Of a stretch of DNA of 64,000 nt, positions 1 to 12,216 are shown in pieces. How positions within the stretch are numbered: position 1 is the stretch's first letter; each line of letters begins with the position of its first letter. Both the position numbers and the translations under genes were made by a program. The DNA lies in assembly GCF_001039355.2 (NCBI RefSeq), contig NW_019773981.1:39406-103405 (forward strand). The letters run 5' to 3'. The stretch is from Lingula anatina. Lineage: Eukaryota > Brachiopoda > Lingulata > Lingulida > Lingulidae. The notes below the pieces were generated by a model that searched no databases, was not told the origin of the DNA, and saw only the letters and a program-made list of their open reading frames with translations.

Positions 1-408
1 TTTCGATTGAGAAACTAGTAAACATGGTTGTGCACTAAGAAACCCGTGTGATTCTTGCCGAAAGTTCCGTGTCAAGTAAAGTGATATTTTCGATTACATA
101 TCCATATCGATATCGCAATAAGTTACGCATTAGTGACATTGCAGTCATCGATTTGCTTCTAACTGGTACAAACCTGACATTTCTTGAATTATAGTGCTAT
201 ACTGCTTTCTTGTTTCCTGCTTAAATCGTATTTTGATGGGCATTTTAAAATTGTCATGGTGCGTTGCTTTCAGCAATTTGAAAAATCGGACAAATAAAAT
301 CATTACTATACTTAAGGAACCTGAAATATTAGACTATAAAATAAGTGACAAATCCGTGGTATCTAAAAAGCATTCCCGAATAAAAAAAAATCGCACGCGG
401 GAACTTAC

Positions 409-674
409 CTCGGCCATAAACTCCTTCAAACGGGGTCCAGTCGCTCGATTCTTGGACCTTTTTCTTCTGGTTACTCTCATCGTCCTGTGAAAGTCTGTTC
501 TTTGACGCGTGGCCCGCTTTGAACGCATTACGTCTTCTTTGGTATCTCAGCACTGCTTCCAGGTCAAATGATGAGGACATTGTGAAGGTTTTGTGTCTCT
601 TTCGCTGGATTCCCGGTATGTTATCGTGATATTGGAGGGCTTGGTCCAATATTGTTAACTCTGAGATGTGGTTC
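409..674 (-). CDS. Possible coding exon of an unrecognised gene
   Basis: Minus-strand exon candidate between a good acceptor (ttttccag, ending at 675) and a strong donor (gtaagt, starting at 408). It is open for 88 codons, entering after one base of a split codon and leaving with one base. An internal ATG at 580-578 has a fair context (ACAATGT), so this could also be a first coding exon starting MSSSFDLEAVLRYQRRR. The peptide is basic and polar, contains QKKKV, and ends near DWTPFEGVYGR. I do not recognise the family. No neighbouring exon with matching phase was found. Support is the open frame and the two splice signals only. Confidence 0.4.
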
Positions 675-1610
675 CTGGAAAATATAAAAGGTGCATGTGT
701 TGTGTTTCCCGTAATTCAAAAATTTTCAGGAAAAAAAAACGAAGTTATCTGTCTGGACATGTACTCCGATATTTAAGGGTCCTAGATTGACATGGGTATC
801 TCTGTTCAGTTGTATTATGTCACTGAAACGCGGAAGTTGTTCATGTGGTCGCACGCTATCTGAAAATACAGCCAATAACAAATCTGTTTTGGGGTGGTCA
901 ATTTAAGCATTATGAATTTCTGTGGTGTTTCTCGCGTATGTTTTGTAAAGATATGCACATGGAAACCTTCCACAGCATCACGCTTTTAAAAGGCACACGC
1001 TTAGAGTGACCTTGGGGTGTTTTGATAAAACATCAAGAAATAATTCTGGGAAACCCTTTACCTGAAATACGGACATTTCAGTAATGTACATGTGGTATGT
1101 AAAGCGTTCTACCTGTTATGAACTTTGGTAGAATCAAGAAGTCATAATGAGATATAACTTATTGGTAGAATGTAGCAAAAAAACGCTATGCTCATTATAC
1201 AGCCAATTATAATGCTGAAATTTACAACACAGCTGCGTCATGCTGGGATCACGTGCCTAGCAGTAAGTGCTTTATTCATACTTTCTGCACCAGACTGAGC
1301 TGGTGAAAATGTACAGAGATATAATAGCAACAATAATAATGATGATAAAAATAATAATAAAATACATAGATAAATAGCACCAAAATTACATATATAGAAA
1401 TGTAGCATTATTATACATGGGCTACATATCCAGTATTTCATAATCATAAGTTAGTAAATAATGGTAAGATATTTCCCGCCGTCTGGAAGCGCATGTACAG
1501 CTACTGGAGGACATATCACTAGTTTATAGCCTTGCAGGAATAAAACAATAAAGGTATGCTGGTATGTACTCCATATCTGTAAGTTATAATTTTGGCTTAT
1601 GGCACCTAAC
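675..1610. other. Non-coding stretch, nothing recognised
   Basis: AT-rich sequence with scattered stops in all frames. It includes an irregular AAT-rich stretch near 1320-1370. No supported exon, RNA gene or complete transposon was seen. Confidence 0.5.
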
Positions 1611-2202
1611 TACCAGCACGAAAACGCAATAGATACTCCAGCGCAGTAAACTACTGCAATCATACTGCAAACATGCCTCAAATCTGCTTCGATTTGGGAG
1701 CTAATTAGCATATTTGAAACATGCTTCTATGGCCGCATTCACATCGAGTTGAGCCATGGCTCTACAAAGCCACGACCTAAATATGGCGGACGTACTTTAA
1801 AGGAAAACCGCCTAATCTTTTAATAGTCTCTCCGCCTCTCACACGCCTCCCCATGCGTCGTCCCGGCGGGGGTACAGTCATTAAATCTCGGCTCCATTGG
1901 GACGACACATGGGGAGGCCTGTGAGAGGCGGAGAGACTATTAAAAGATTAGGCTGTTTTCCTTCCATGTACGTCCGCTATATTTAGGTCGTGGCTTTGTA
2001 GAGCCATAGCCCAACTCGATGCGAATGCGGCCTATCATGCTGCTAATCTACTGCATTAATGCTCCTCTCTGTACAAACCTATGTACTTTTTGGAGTAGAA
2101 TTGCAGTAGGCTATACTGCATTTCTACTGCAAATATGCTCCACACCACTACTTCGTTAATGCTTCTTTGCTACTTCGATACTACTGCATTTTCGTGCGGG
2201 TA
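1611..2202. mobile_element. Outer inverted-repeat element hosting a nested MITE
   Basis: The ends are inverted copies of a TACC[AC]GCACGAAAA[CT]GCA[AG]TAG motif, left at 1611 and right ending at 2202. Both inner flanks carry diverged TACTGCA repeats (about 1650-1680 and 2045-2190), as expected for two arms of one element. A second, complete inverted-repeat element sits inside at 1731-2032. I could not define a convincing target-site duplication for the outer element. No transposase coding capacity is visible, so it would be non-autonomous. Confidence 0.5.
1731..2032. mobile_element. MITE, Harbinger-like (3-bp TSD TAT)
   Basis: A 302-bp element with long terminal inverted repeats. The left end is GGCCGCATTC and the right end is GAATGCGGCC, and similarity continues for more than 100 bp per arm. 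It is flanked by TAT at 1728-1730 and 2033-2035, a 3-bp target-site duplication. There is no open reading frame of note. The end motif (ATTC after six bases) and interior words (CCTCCCCA, ATTAAATC, GCTCCA) resemble the element at 24600-24879. The 3-bp duplication suggests the PIF/Harbinger group, which is inference. Confidence 0.72.
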
Positions 2203-2263
2203 TAAGCATAACTAGATTGTACCCGCTCGTACCAAAACGTTGTTATAACAGGCCTGTACAATG

Positions 2264-2561
2264 CTAGGCCATTTCGTTACCATTTACATCTAAAACAACA
2301 TGTCGAACAATACCATGACAATCGATGTTATGCTCTTTATTTAAGGCATTGAATATGACTAACTGTTTCAGAATTTCACTCCAGTCGTTAATGCATTCAT
2401 TGGGGAGGGATAGGGGCTTAGAGTTATGAACAAATTTTGCTCTCTGTGAACATAATGTCTTTGGTTGTGGACATCTTTCAGGTACAAGATTGGACCAACC
2501 ATGCTCAACATTACAGGGATATTGCGATAAGAAATGCACACTGTCCAAAAAGTCTTTGAGT
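2264..2561 (-). CDS. Possible terminal coding exon of an unknown gene
   Basis: Minus-strand frame open for about 98 codons from a good acceptor (tattttcag, ending at 2562) to a TAG at 2264. The composition looks protein-like, with mixed hydrophobic and charged residues and several Cys, His and Trp, e.g. NVEHGWSNLVPERCPQPK and LKQLVIFNALNKEHNIDC. I recognise no domain. If the TAG is used, this is a last exon. A donor at GATG|gtaacg just before the stop is also possible. It cannot be joined in phase to the candidate exon at 409-674 with any donor I see. Confidence 0.3.
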
Positions 2562-2602
2562 CTGAAAATATGGGAAATCACTTAAAATGTCGAAGTTTAT
2601 AT

Positions 2603-3917
2603 CATGGTTACCCATTCACGATGATATGAAACTAGAAAAAAAAAAACTAGAAAAAATGTGGGCGCCATGCGGTATTTAGAAAATTATGGTGTATAAGCCA
2701 TTTGAAGTTACTTTTTGAAAGGCGATTGCCCTTTCGTCACGGACATCAGGTAGACAAGTCTTTTTTTTCTAAGTTAATGCAACGTTTCTTTGAAATCTCT
2801 CCTCGTGCTCAATTAGGTAGGCATAAGCGGGGCGTGAGAAACAACGACTTGATCTGTTTAATGAAGAGTGACTGCTTTCTGTTTATATTGTTACCTTAAA
2901 TTTAAGTTGTCTTTTATCTATAATTACAAAATCGAAGAGATAGACAGGATTTTTTGATTGATGAATGTCAGCTTATAGTGAAAGAGGCTTCACAGGTAGC
3001 AATTCTTCAATGCTGAAAGTACAAGGTACCTTCACCTTCATTACTAGTACAGTTAGTGTAAGTAAGTGTATGTAAGTGTATACCGTTAACGAGCGCATTT
3101 TGAAGATTACTTTGAACTATACAGACAAGTGGAAGATGTTAAAATGTTGCCCCTTGTACGTAGATCTATCCTCTTCCAGTAATTGCTTCTTTTCTATGGA
3201 GAAAATTGGGTGTAGACGGTTCAACTTTATACAAAATTGACATAATGGGATAGTGCCAATTTAGAGGGCTTCCTTCTGGGTGTTGAAATTGAATTCAGAT
3301 TCGTAAAAAGGACATTATCGTCGACTGTAGAAAACTAAATCAGTGCGTGTTCTTACTAACAGAATCGCTGTACAAGTTATGATACTTTAGTCATGTCATG
3401 CCACTTATTAATTGAATTAATATTTTACCAACTAAACTAAATTTTCAAACAGCTGTATATTTCCCCAATATTAGAATCGGTGCAAATCAGACTAAAAGTA
3501 ATCAATTGTATTGAAAACATCAGTTATAGAAAAATTGATATAAAAATGCAAGGAACATGCCACTATCTGCTATAGCACTAACGTACAAAAGTCAACAAAC
3601 GAAAAGAAAAGAAAAGAAAACAGACAAGCAATGCACGTGAATAGGCGCGCGATGCACGTTCTCTGACTTCAGTTATCGAAAACTTGCAACTCGTATAAAA
3701 TGGTAGCGATTAATTATGTGTAAAGGTGTAATATATTTTTGTGACTGCTTTTTTTAGTGAGCACACCTGTTTTTTTCTTTCACCTTTAGGATACCTGAGG
3801 TCATATTAATCATCTCACACCAACAAAGTTCAGAGATTTTTTTCTGGCCTGGGAAATCCTATATTTCTTTACTATTCGGTGAATCCAAGCTTGACGGTGC
3901 TAATAAGTGCATGCAGT
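2603..3917. other. Non-coding stretch, nothing recognised
   Basis: AT-rich sequence with short T and A runs and no convincing open frame, RNA gene or repeat pair. Confidence 0.45.
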
Positions 3918-3922
3918 AAGTT

Positions 3923-4093
3923 CAGGCCAGTAGCCAGGGGGGGTTCGGGGGGTTCGAAAGAACCGCCCCTTTTGCTGGGAAAGGGTCCACTCTGGGTAAA
4001 ATTTGATCTAGTACATGAAGTTTTTATGGGAAAAGGTCCACTTTTTCAGAAAAAGAAACCCCCCCCCTTGTTAAATTGCTGGCTACGGGCCTG
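3923..4093. mobile_element. MITE with CAGGCC termini (5-bp TSD AAGTT)
   Basis: A 171-bp element. The left end CAGGCCAGTAGCCAG and right end CTGGCTACGGGCCTG are inverted copies. It is flanked by AAGTT at 3918-3922 and 4094-4098, a perfect 5-bp target-site duplication. The interior (TGGGTAAAATTTGATCTAG, ACTTTTTCAGAAAAAG) matches the degenerate copy at 48231-48385. It has G- and C-homopolymer tracts next to the ends. No coding capacity. Confidence 0.72.
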
Positions 4094-4098
4094 AAGTT

Positions 4099-4750
4099 AG
4101 TATTCTTACCAACCAATTGGCCAATTTATTTATTTATTTTTACACCATTATAGAGAGATAATGTCAAAAATGCTACATTTAGTCTCTACCATACCACTAA
4201 CGACAGGATAGAATTAACTTTTTTCTATCATTGTATTGTTGTAATCAAACAAAAAACGTAAATGTTCCATTATCTATTGGTGCTTCGGAAAACCCGCTTT
4301 TAGGCTGATTTAATAGTTCAAAACAGTGTCCTTTTTTGTTTCCTTTCTGCTGACAAACTATATTTTGAAAATCGCAAAAAATGGCAGAACCAATACCTGG
4401 TAAAGTATACACGCACTTTAAAAGCGTGTGCCTCAATATGTCTTTCTTTACCATACATCAGAGAGAATATAAAACGAGGCATGGAAAAGAATATCAGTCT
4501 ATCATCTGCATGAGATATTTCTGACAATTATATGAGATGAAAAAAACCTTTTTTTCGTTTCACCAACTATTTTCATGCTTTCAAAACGTTTGACTGCCAA
4601 CGAAAAACTTAAAATGCCACATCGCGCACAGATCAAGGAAGATAACTGACACATTCAAGATACCCGAGCAAAGGGTCCTCTTGAATCTGCCATTAATTGC
4701 TGTCTTGGTGCGATGCTCTTCTGGTCATGCTAATCTGATCTGATCAATTT

Positions 4751-4785
<35 letters not shown>

Positions 4786-5467
4786 TAACATCTCAACATA
4801 TGCTTAAATACAGGACGTAGAATATTTTACATTTTAACATTGCGGTTTACGAAAACACTCATGTGTCTCAACATTTATTTTGTATTTGGTATTCTTTGTC
4901 GCGCGTGAACAATTATTTCAAGAGAATTTATAATAATTTAATCTAAAATATTATACAAAATATACAATCAAACTGATGCTACCCCGTGGCGCATTTATCA
5001 TTTGTCCTTAACGACGTATATATATTTTTATCACACCAAATTCAACGATTATGAAATTCCTTGAAATGTATCTAATGTGTAAATGAACCAAATACGTTGG
5101 AATGTTAACCTGAATATATCAATATTCTTCACTTGCCACCTAGAAAATTTATGGGAAGATCTTCCATTTACTGGTAATGGCTATTAATGTTATGAGAAGA
5201 TCCTGGACTTCCATTCCAATGAGATATGAGTGGTCTGGTGAGTGATTCAGCACCAGGTAAGAATTAGGTCAGGAAAATCCCCACACGCGATTCTAGAGAA
5301 TAGGCCAGGTAGAAACGATTCCAGAAGCGGGCATATACTTCCCGGTGTTTTCTCTCTCCCAAAGTAGCTCATCACCTCATACGTACAAAAGAACAATACA
5401 TTATCCATCAAATAGCCTTAATACAGCACCTACGCTATTGACATTAGAAAAAATAGATCGAATGAAG
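4099..5467. other. Non-coding stretch
   Basis: AT-rich, with the poly(A) tract at 4753-4783. No gene, RNA or inverted-repeat element was recognised. Confidence 0.45.
4753..4783. repeat. Poly(A) tract, 31 A
   Basis: An uninterrupted run of 31 A. It could be a retroposon tail, but no retroposon body was recognised upstream. Confidence 0.9.
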
Positions 5468-5667
5468 TTAATGTAAAATCATTAATTCTCTGTTTTTGTT
5501 TTGTGTTGGCAATTCAGTATCTTTAGCTACCAATCTTTTGTTTCTTTTTCTATGTTCTACTGAAATGTCTGTTAACTGAGTTAAATCGCTTTGTAAATGT
5601 ACTTCAAACGCATTTTGTGCCAAGCGAAGAAGCATTGAAGATGATCTTGGAAACATGTTTGTCGATA
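5468..5667 (-). CDS. Weak candidate coding exon, unknown
   Basis: Minus-strand frame from an acceptor-like ttttatag to a TAA at 5468, about 65 codons (MFPRSSSMLLRLAQNAFEVH near the start). Composition is plausible but there is no domain, no conserved neighbour and no phase partner. It may be chance. Confidence 0.18.
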
Positions 5668-8600
5668 ATCTATAAAATTTTTGGTTAGATTTATGTTGTT
5701 AACGAAGCGATCAAACTGAGAACCACGTATTGATGACATATATTCCGAACCGAGTTAATAAAATAAAAGAGTTAGCAAACAAATGTGTGTTTTCTGAATG
5801 AAGGAGTACAATGCTTTACGAAAACCACCGGCATCGGCATTTGCGTTATCTCTATAGATATTTCCCTCATAGGTTACGGGCTTTAAATATAACAATCTTC
5901 GTGGCTTACCAAATATTTACGCCATACATTGCTTCTCATCATTTATTTACTGAATGATGTAACGCAATGTATTTATCTACTGCGCAAAGCAATATATATG
6001 TTTCAGAAAATGAACTTGCACATGCATTAGAGCTAGACAGTTCTTATCACGTACTGCTTCGTGTGGCTTCTAGATTCAGTATCAGTTATTCTGAAAATGC
6101 TATATTGAGGAAGGAACTTCAGAGGTAAGCACGTTAGATTTATCCATACCTCCAATTTATTATGGCAAGATAAGAAACCCCATGTTATGCAAAGTTAGGA
6201 AACTAATGATGAAATAAAAATATCTACGAAACAAATGACAAAAACGGGAAAAAGTGTCTTCACATACCTGATTGTATGAACCTGGAACTGAAAACCAAGA
6301 GAGGGCGTTTTTGCTTTTATACGAGTCAAAAGCAGGAAACGATGCCATTATTACCGGTTCGTTTACGGTTTACTGGGACTTTTCCACTCCAAATATTGGT
6401 TATACGGTGTTCCAAAGTTCCACGTACGTCAACTCCGTATACTTCAACTTCGTGCACACCACTTGGTTATTTTTAGCATTGACCGATATTCTCGAAATTT
6501 CATGTATGTGGTCAAAGCAAGAGATGTTTTATCTGTGGATGCAATCTTAAATAAGAACATACACGCACACACTAAGAACAATGATATAAAAATATTTAAT
6601 GATGAAGGCAATGATACGGTACATAGAAAAAAAAGAAAATACCGGCAATTCACAGAAGAACTCCCAAAAAACTGAATAAAGTTTCAGGTCAGATAGCATC
6701 TCTAGGTATGCATATGCAAGTTACGTACGTCTGGTCCTAATTTCTTTTGATATATTGATATTCTGGCACCTGCTTGTTATTACGTAATGCTTCAGTTCAA
6801 AGAAACATGCGTGCGGTTTTGATGATTTATGCTTTGTTTTAGCGTAAAAGATACATGCATGAAGTAAGGCATTGGGACAACCTACTCTGTGACCTCATTG
6901 CTTTAAACTTAAATCTATTGATAAAGTCAAAACCAAGCAACCGCTCCTCAGTCTGTGAAACTTTCAAGGTTTGCATCATATTTGGGAAGATATAACGATT
7001 TTTCAAAGCCTTTCATTCCAAATTCTGTTAGTCATTTTGCCACTGAACGTTCATAAAACCTGATGAAAAACGGTATCCGAAACCCCCTTTTTTGCTATTC
7101 TTAATAACGAAACCCCACATTAAAAGGTGGAAGTTACATTTTATATTTACTTTGTTTTTACCTTCAATAGATGAATTTTAACTAATAAATAATTAAGGAC
7201 AGGTATGAGCGCAGTTTCGGATAATCGCAAAGACATCAACTTTCCCTTGCTTTATGTTGAAGAAAAAAGAAAGAATTGCACCTCTTTGCCAAAGGCGCCC
7301 GCTGTGAGGCGTCAAGTGCAACATAATTTATTTTGCCATAAACATCGGGCATTCCTGGTAAGGCCGGAGAAGATACATAGAAAAACGATTTATGACAGTT
7401 CTCATGCATGGGGATCATGATAACCCTTGTGGAAATGTGTGCTCTACCTGGCCTACTTGGGGTGACCGTCAGTCTATTTTTTCCTCATCCGCTCCGAGAT
7501 GAATTCTTTTGACAGGTAGTTTTTACGTAAAAACATAGAAACAAATAAATGAACAAAAAATGATATTGTGCATTGCAAAGGGAGACGAATTGTTTTGGCG
7601 GAAAAGCCCATTCAAACAGTTTTCTACCTGACTTAAAGGTATGTCCGCATAGATCTTGCAAAGTAGCAATACGCGCAAAGCGCGTACTCAATAATCCACT
7701 TAAGTGTTGACGAACCAAAATTGAATATCAAATGTTTTCAAAACTGCCCGATTGTAACTTATGGGTAAATAATAAATAAATGAATGGTCGATCTCTTTCT
7801 CTGTGAATATAAATGTAATCAAATATAAAAAAAGGTTTGTTGCAGCGCTCACCAACGAGACACTTAGTGACAAACGCTGAAAACGCAAAAATTTGGTAAA
7901 AGCATAACAACTTTAACTTAACAAACATGTACGTAGAAACTAGAGATACTGAAGAGTATAAAAATTTGTTTTCTCTTTTTTCGTGGACAACAAGAGCGAG
8001 GATGCTGAACTTGGAGATATCAGTCAGAGAACGAATTTTATCATTTAAATGCGGCGATAATCAAATTACAGCGACAGTTTAAAAGTAAAGATACTTGAAA
8101 TACAATACGCGGAATATATGTCGAATAAACACATCCACCTACCTTATCCGTTCAGTAAACAATAGATTAAATTCTTGGATATCTTTTATGTCGTCGACTG
8201 ATTTTGTCTGCACAACTGAAAATGAATGTTTTCCACACCACAGTTACAATGATCTCGTGGGCAACAATTCTTTTCCCCTGATTTTATCCAAAGTGTACAT
8301 CTGCCCACGCTGCATCTTGTGTCTCAAGTCTCTAGGTAATTTTCAATATTTCCTAGAGGGGATCAGATAAGTACAAGAATATCATTTTAGTTGGCTGACG
8401 CCAGGCAAATTCCTCAAGTCTCTGAACTTTGGGCAAAGTCTTCAAAATCGATCAGACGACTGTAACTTCCAAATAATGAAGCTGTCAACTGCGTCACAAT
8501 CCTGCCAGGTAGTCGCCGACGGCTCCTTCTTTCGAAATTTGCTGCACAAGTTAGTTTTTATGATTGAATTATAAACACTTTACTTTATGATATCTAAAGG

Positions 8601-9426
8601 GCAGCAATGACTGAGTTTTAATCGGAATCAAATTCAATCAGTTGTGACGTCAGACGTGTTCATCGTCTGCAAGCATCTGCCAAACCCCAGAATTCTCCCG
8701 AGCAAGGACGAAGCAAGAAACGGCGCGTGATGCGAATCGATGGAATTATTGAATTTTGCTTACCAATCTATTGACAAGAGGCATAACTGAGCGAAGATGA
8801 TTTAAAGAAATTGACGATTGCCGCGTTTGAGTATATGAGTAAACACTCTCTCTGCTATCGATCGTATATTATGTAATGAATTGTCGTTCCGAAGTGAGTG
8901 TCTTCGTTGAATTGATGGCGAAAGACAGTCGTAATTTTGTGCGCATGGACGGGTGGGATTATAAAGTACCTTTATCCCTTTCCTTTCTGAGAGGCTATCA
9001 CTTGCAGAGTAAAATTTCATTTTGCCTTCTAAGCGACTTTGTAGGAAAAAATGCGAATCCCCTACCTAGCATTGTCAATATTTCAGTTGTTGCTTTTCGC
9101 TCATATTTGCGCCGAAACATGCCAATTATAATGCAGAAAATAAAGCAAAGTGTAGGCCATCTACCGATTACGGCGTGCATATTTCGATTTTGTAAAATTT
9201 GTTCAAAATACAAACTGATTTTTCATTATAGCACAGTAGTATTCTAAAGTCGTTATATGTATTTTTAGAGCCATTAACAAATGAAGCGTAGAATCATGTT
9301 AAATATATCCAATCGAGTACGGGAAAAAATATTGATATCCCAATCAAAGATTTATCATCTCATCATTAATCACTTTAAAAAAAATGCTCATCACACGATT
9401 ACTCAAGTCAAATTTAATTTGATTGC
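5668..9426. other. Non-coding stretch, only short chance frames
   Basis: AT-rich DNA with many short overlapping frames on both strands. None has paired splice signals plus recognisable protein content. The longest plus frame, near 8876-9247, encodes no recognised domain. Confidence 0.45.
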
Positions 9427-9660
9427 CGGTGTAACGTGACGGAGTCCCCCTTGATAGAGTGCGCTTCCCATTCATTTGTACAGGTAAGCCTCGCCCTTGA
9501 TTTTGACCCACTTAGGTCAGGCTAACCCTAGACAATATAACTAAATGGAGGGCGGATTTTCTGTTACACGGACCCACAGTTTCGTTACACCTGTGTTACC
9601 TGTACAAATGAATTGGAGGCGGACTCTCTATCATGGGGGACTCTCTGTCACATTACACCG
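9427..9660. mobile_element. MITE-like inverted-repeat element
   Basis: The left end CGGTGTAACGTGACGGAG and the right end (CTCTCTGTCACATTACACCG) are inverted copies. Arm similarity continues for about 60 bp, through the shared words ATTCATTTGTACAGGTAA. No clear target-site duplication is readable. The interior contains AAATGGAGGGCGGATT and TGTTACACGG, which recur in diverged form at about 46720-46850. Confidence 0.62.
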
Positions 9661-9959
9661 ATAAACAACCAAATGCCACAATAGTTTGAAATAGAAAAGC
9701 TTAATAATAATATCCAAGTTCCACTACATTACTTTTCATTTGGATCTATCAAAATTAATCCGAATTAATAGTGTCGTATGCGAGGGCCCCGTTTGCTTGA
9801 CTCTGTTATGTAACACCCAGACTTTTTTTAAAATTTCTTAAACTGCAACGGTTCAGAAAAGCTGTATCACTCGATGCAAAAAAGGCATAAGTCACTCAAT
9901 GCAAATTAATTGCCAATGCATCCATACAAGTCGAAAACGAACAAAAAAACACAGGGTGT

Positions 9960-12042
9960 TTAATTTCTGTTATTCTTTTATTTTAACAAATGTTTCATTA
10001 CATAGGTAAGTATTTCTCTAATATGCCGGTGCATCCCATGCCGAACTATCATGTACGACACGGTAGTCTGGTGAGAATTTCCTCAAAATTTTCAGGCTTG
10101 TATTTTCATAGACAATGTTACTGCTTCTATTTTCCCATGTCAAAGAGGGCGCAGTGCCAGGAAAAGCCACAGTTACTCTTTATTTAACACTAGTTTAATA
10201 GCCTTTGACATCCCCCTTTAAATAAACATATAAAAGAAATCAACACTTAAACATTGTCTGCTACATGTTGAATAACCTGGGCATGTTTGTGAAAGCCTAT
10301 CTAATCAAGCGAGATTTGGCCCGTCACACACTAACACCTGTGCAAGAAAGGACAAGTTTTTTCAAGTGAAAAAACATGGGTAAAATAACCTTTTAAAGGT
10401 TATCTCTTCAAAATATTGATGATTTGGTAATTATGTTTTTCTATGGATTGTATACCAAAGAAACAAACGCCTGAAACAGTTCATTTTCTAATTATGACAC
10501 CTGACATTCCGAAAAAAAATTTTTTTTTCTATTTTTCCCTCAACATCATGGAATACTTGGATTTACATCGAATAGGCTGCCTAGTTTAACTGCAACTTTT
10601 AAACAGTTAAAGCATCCTTAGCTAGTCTCTTCTCTTGAAGAATAATCTTAAGACTGGGATGTTTAAAATGGCAAAACATGATATAGATCAAAAAGCTTCC
10701 CTTCCATTACATCAACTAATTATACAAATGAGAACAAATCACGTAATCTAAAACAACAGTCAGGTATAAAAATTGGAGCAAGATAAAAGAGGGCACTCTC
10801 CTTAAATTAAACTAACAGAACACTAGAATTGAAAGGAAGTAGTAATTTATCAATTAACCATTATAACATGAACCTTTATTTTCATTCCATTTGGCTACAA
10901 GTGCAAACAGATAGTTATCCATATTTTAGTATGTCTGCATTCCATTTGGTAATATAAGCCTATACTGATATGAAACGCAAAGTGAGCTGGTTGCTTACAA
11001 ATATACAAGAGCAACTAAATACCATTAAAAATAAGTAAATAAATAAAATGGTAAATGATAAAAAATCTAATCTACTACGGATAGGATTTTAGTACATTTA
11101 ATAGTGCATAATATCACTTATGGAACCCCCTCCTGTGTTAATAATTCTGATGAAACTGAATATTCCTGGACCTATTCTCAGAATAGCCACCAGTCAGCAG
11201 CTAGGGTATAGCCATAAAGAAAACCTGTATGCCCATTTCATTGTTACTCATGTAGCAATATTCTGGTGAAAAGATGACAATTTATTGGTTTAAATTATAA
11301 TAGCAGATTCTGATCACGCTATCAATATTTTACAAGGATTTGTCAATGTCAATTTTCCACTTCATTCTGTGATAATCCATACTGTTTCAAAATGCACTTT
11401 TCAGGTCACTTCTGAAAATTTCTTCTGCCAAGCAAAATTCAACACCACCTCCCACTGTTATAAGCCTTTACGTGTGATTTCAAATTAAAAGTACTTCCCC
11501 CATTCCTTCACAATAACTGTGTTTATACCACCCAACCTAATCACAAAATTTTCCTTGTTTTGACACAAATAAACTGCCCTCTTTCCTTTTACACATGACA
11601 AAATGCTGAAACTTTGAATGAAAACATAATCAATACATACCAAAGAAATTATACATGTATGTCACACTGAACACTACTGGCTATAACAAGTTCTTCATCT
11701 CCTATTTTGACCAATCACAGATCTTGTTTTTTCTTTTTACTTTGTGGAGTTATTCATCATTCAAGTGCATTCTTATAAAATTGCCTATGCCACTGTTATG
11801 TTAATTCTATAGCAATATCCTTTTAATAAGCATAATATTTAAACAGCTGAAGGCATTAAAGTCTTAAAACAATACCATCATTTACACTACCTCTTTTCAC
11901 TAACACACCTAATGGTCTCGCCCAACATCTCCGATTTTACACAATGGGGAGGCGCATTGTAACATTTAAAGGGTATAATAATAATTATAATATTCACATA
12001 CTATAGCAGTAGTAATAAAACAAAAGTCAGTGGCTTTGCCCT
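9960..12042 (-). other. Probable 3'UTR of the LASP gene
   Basis: About 2.1 kb downstream of the LASP stop codon with no further supported exon on the minus strand. A minus-strand AATAAA lies at 9982-9977, so cleavage near 9960 is plausible. The sequence is AT-rich. The exact 3' end is inference; earlier poly(A) sites are possible. Confidence 0.45.
9977..9982 (-). terminator. Candidate poly(A) signal AATAAA for LASP
   Basis: A canonical hexamer on the minus strand about 2.06 kb after the stop codon. It is the most distal candidate I noted before the transposon at 9427-9660. Confidence 0.35.
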
Positions 12043-12216
12043 CTATGCTGGTTCTACGTAATTTGCTGGCAGCATGCCATGTTGTCCTGTTCTTGATACC
12101 GTTCCCGTCATCCAGCCTTCGTCAATTGATTCGCAGTTTATAATTATGTCACCCTCATTGAAGGATACTTCGTCCGTATCAGCTGCAGTGTAATCGTAGA
12201 CAGCCATAAATCTCTT
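12043..12216 (-). CDS. LASP1: LASP last coding exon: SH3 domain
   Basis: The acceptor is tgtttcag and the stop TAG follows EPA. It encodes 57 residues starting [15 protein letters not shown]3 landmarks are AVYDY (the ALYDY motif), an acidic RT loop with DEVSF, the GWM tryptophan, and LPANYVE at the end. It enters in phase 0. The end -NYVEPA resembles the vertebrate LASP end. Confidence 0.95.
   Translation of the reverse strand, partial: KRFMAVYDYTAADTDEVSFNEGDIIINCESIDEGWMTGTVSRTGQHGMLPANYVEPA

Noticed and set aside
3945-3975. tRNA T-arm-like GGTTCGAA words
   Set aside because: They lie within the CAGGCC MITE and no tRNA cloverleaf can be built around them.
8876-9247. Plus-strand frame of 123 codons
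   Set aside because: No recognisable domain, no splice or promoter context, composition like random AT-rich sequence, and overlapping open frames on the other strand.
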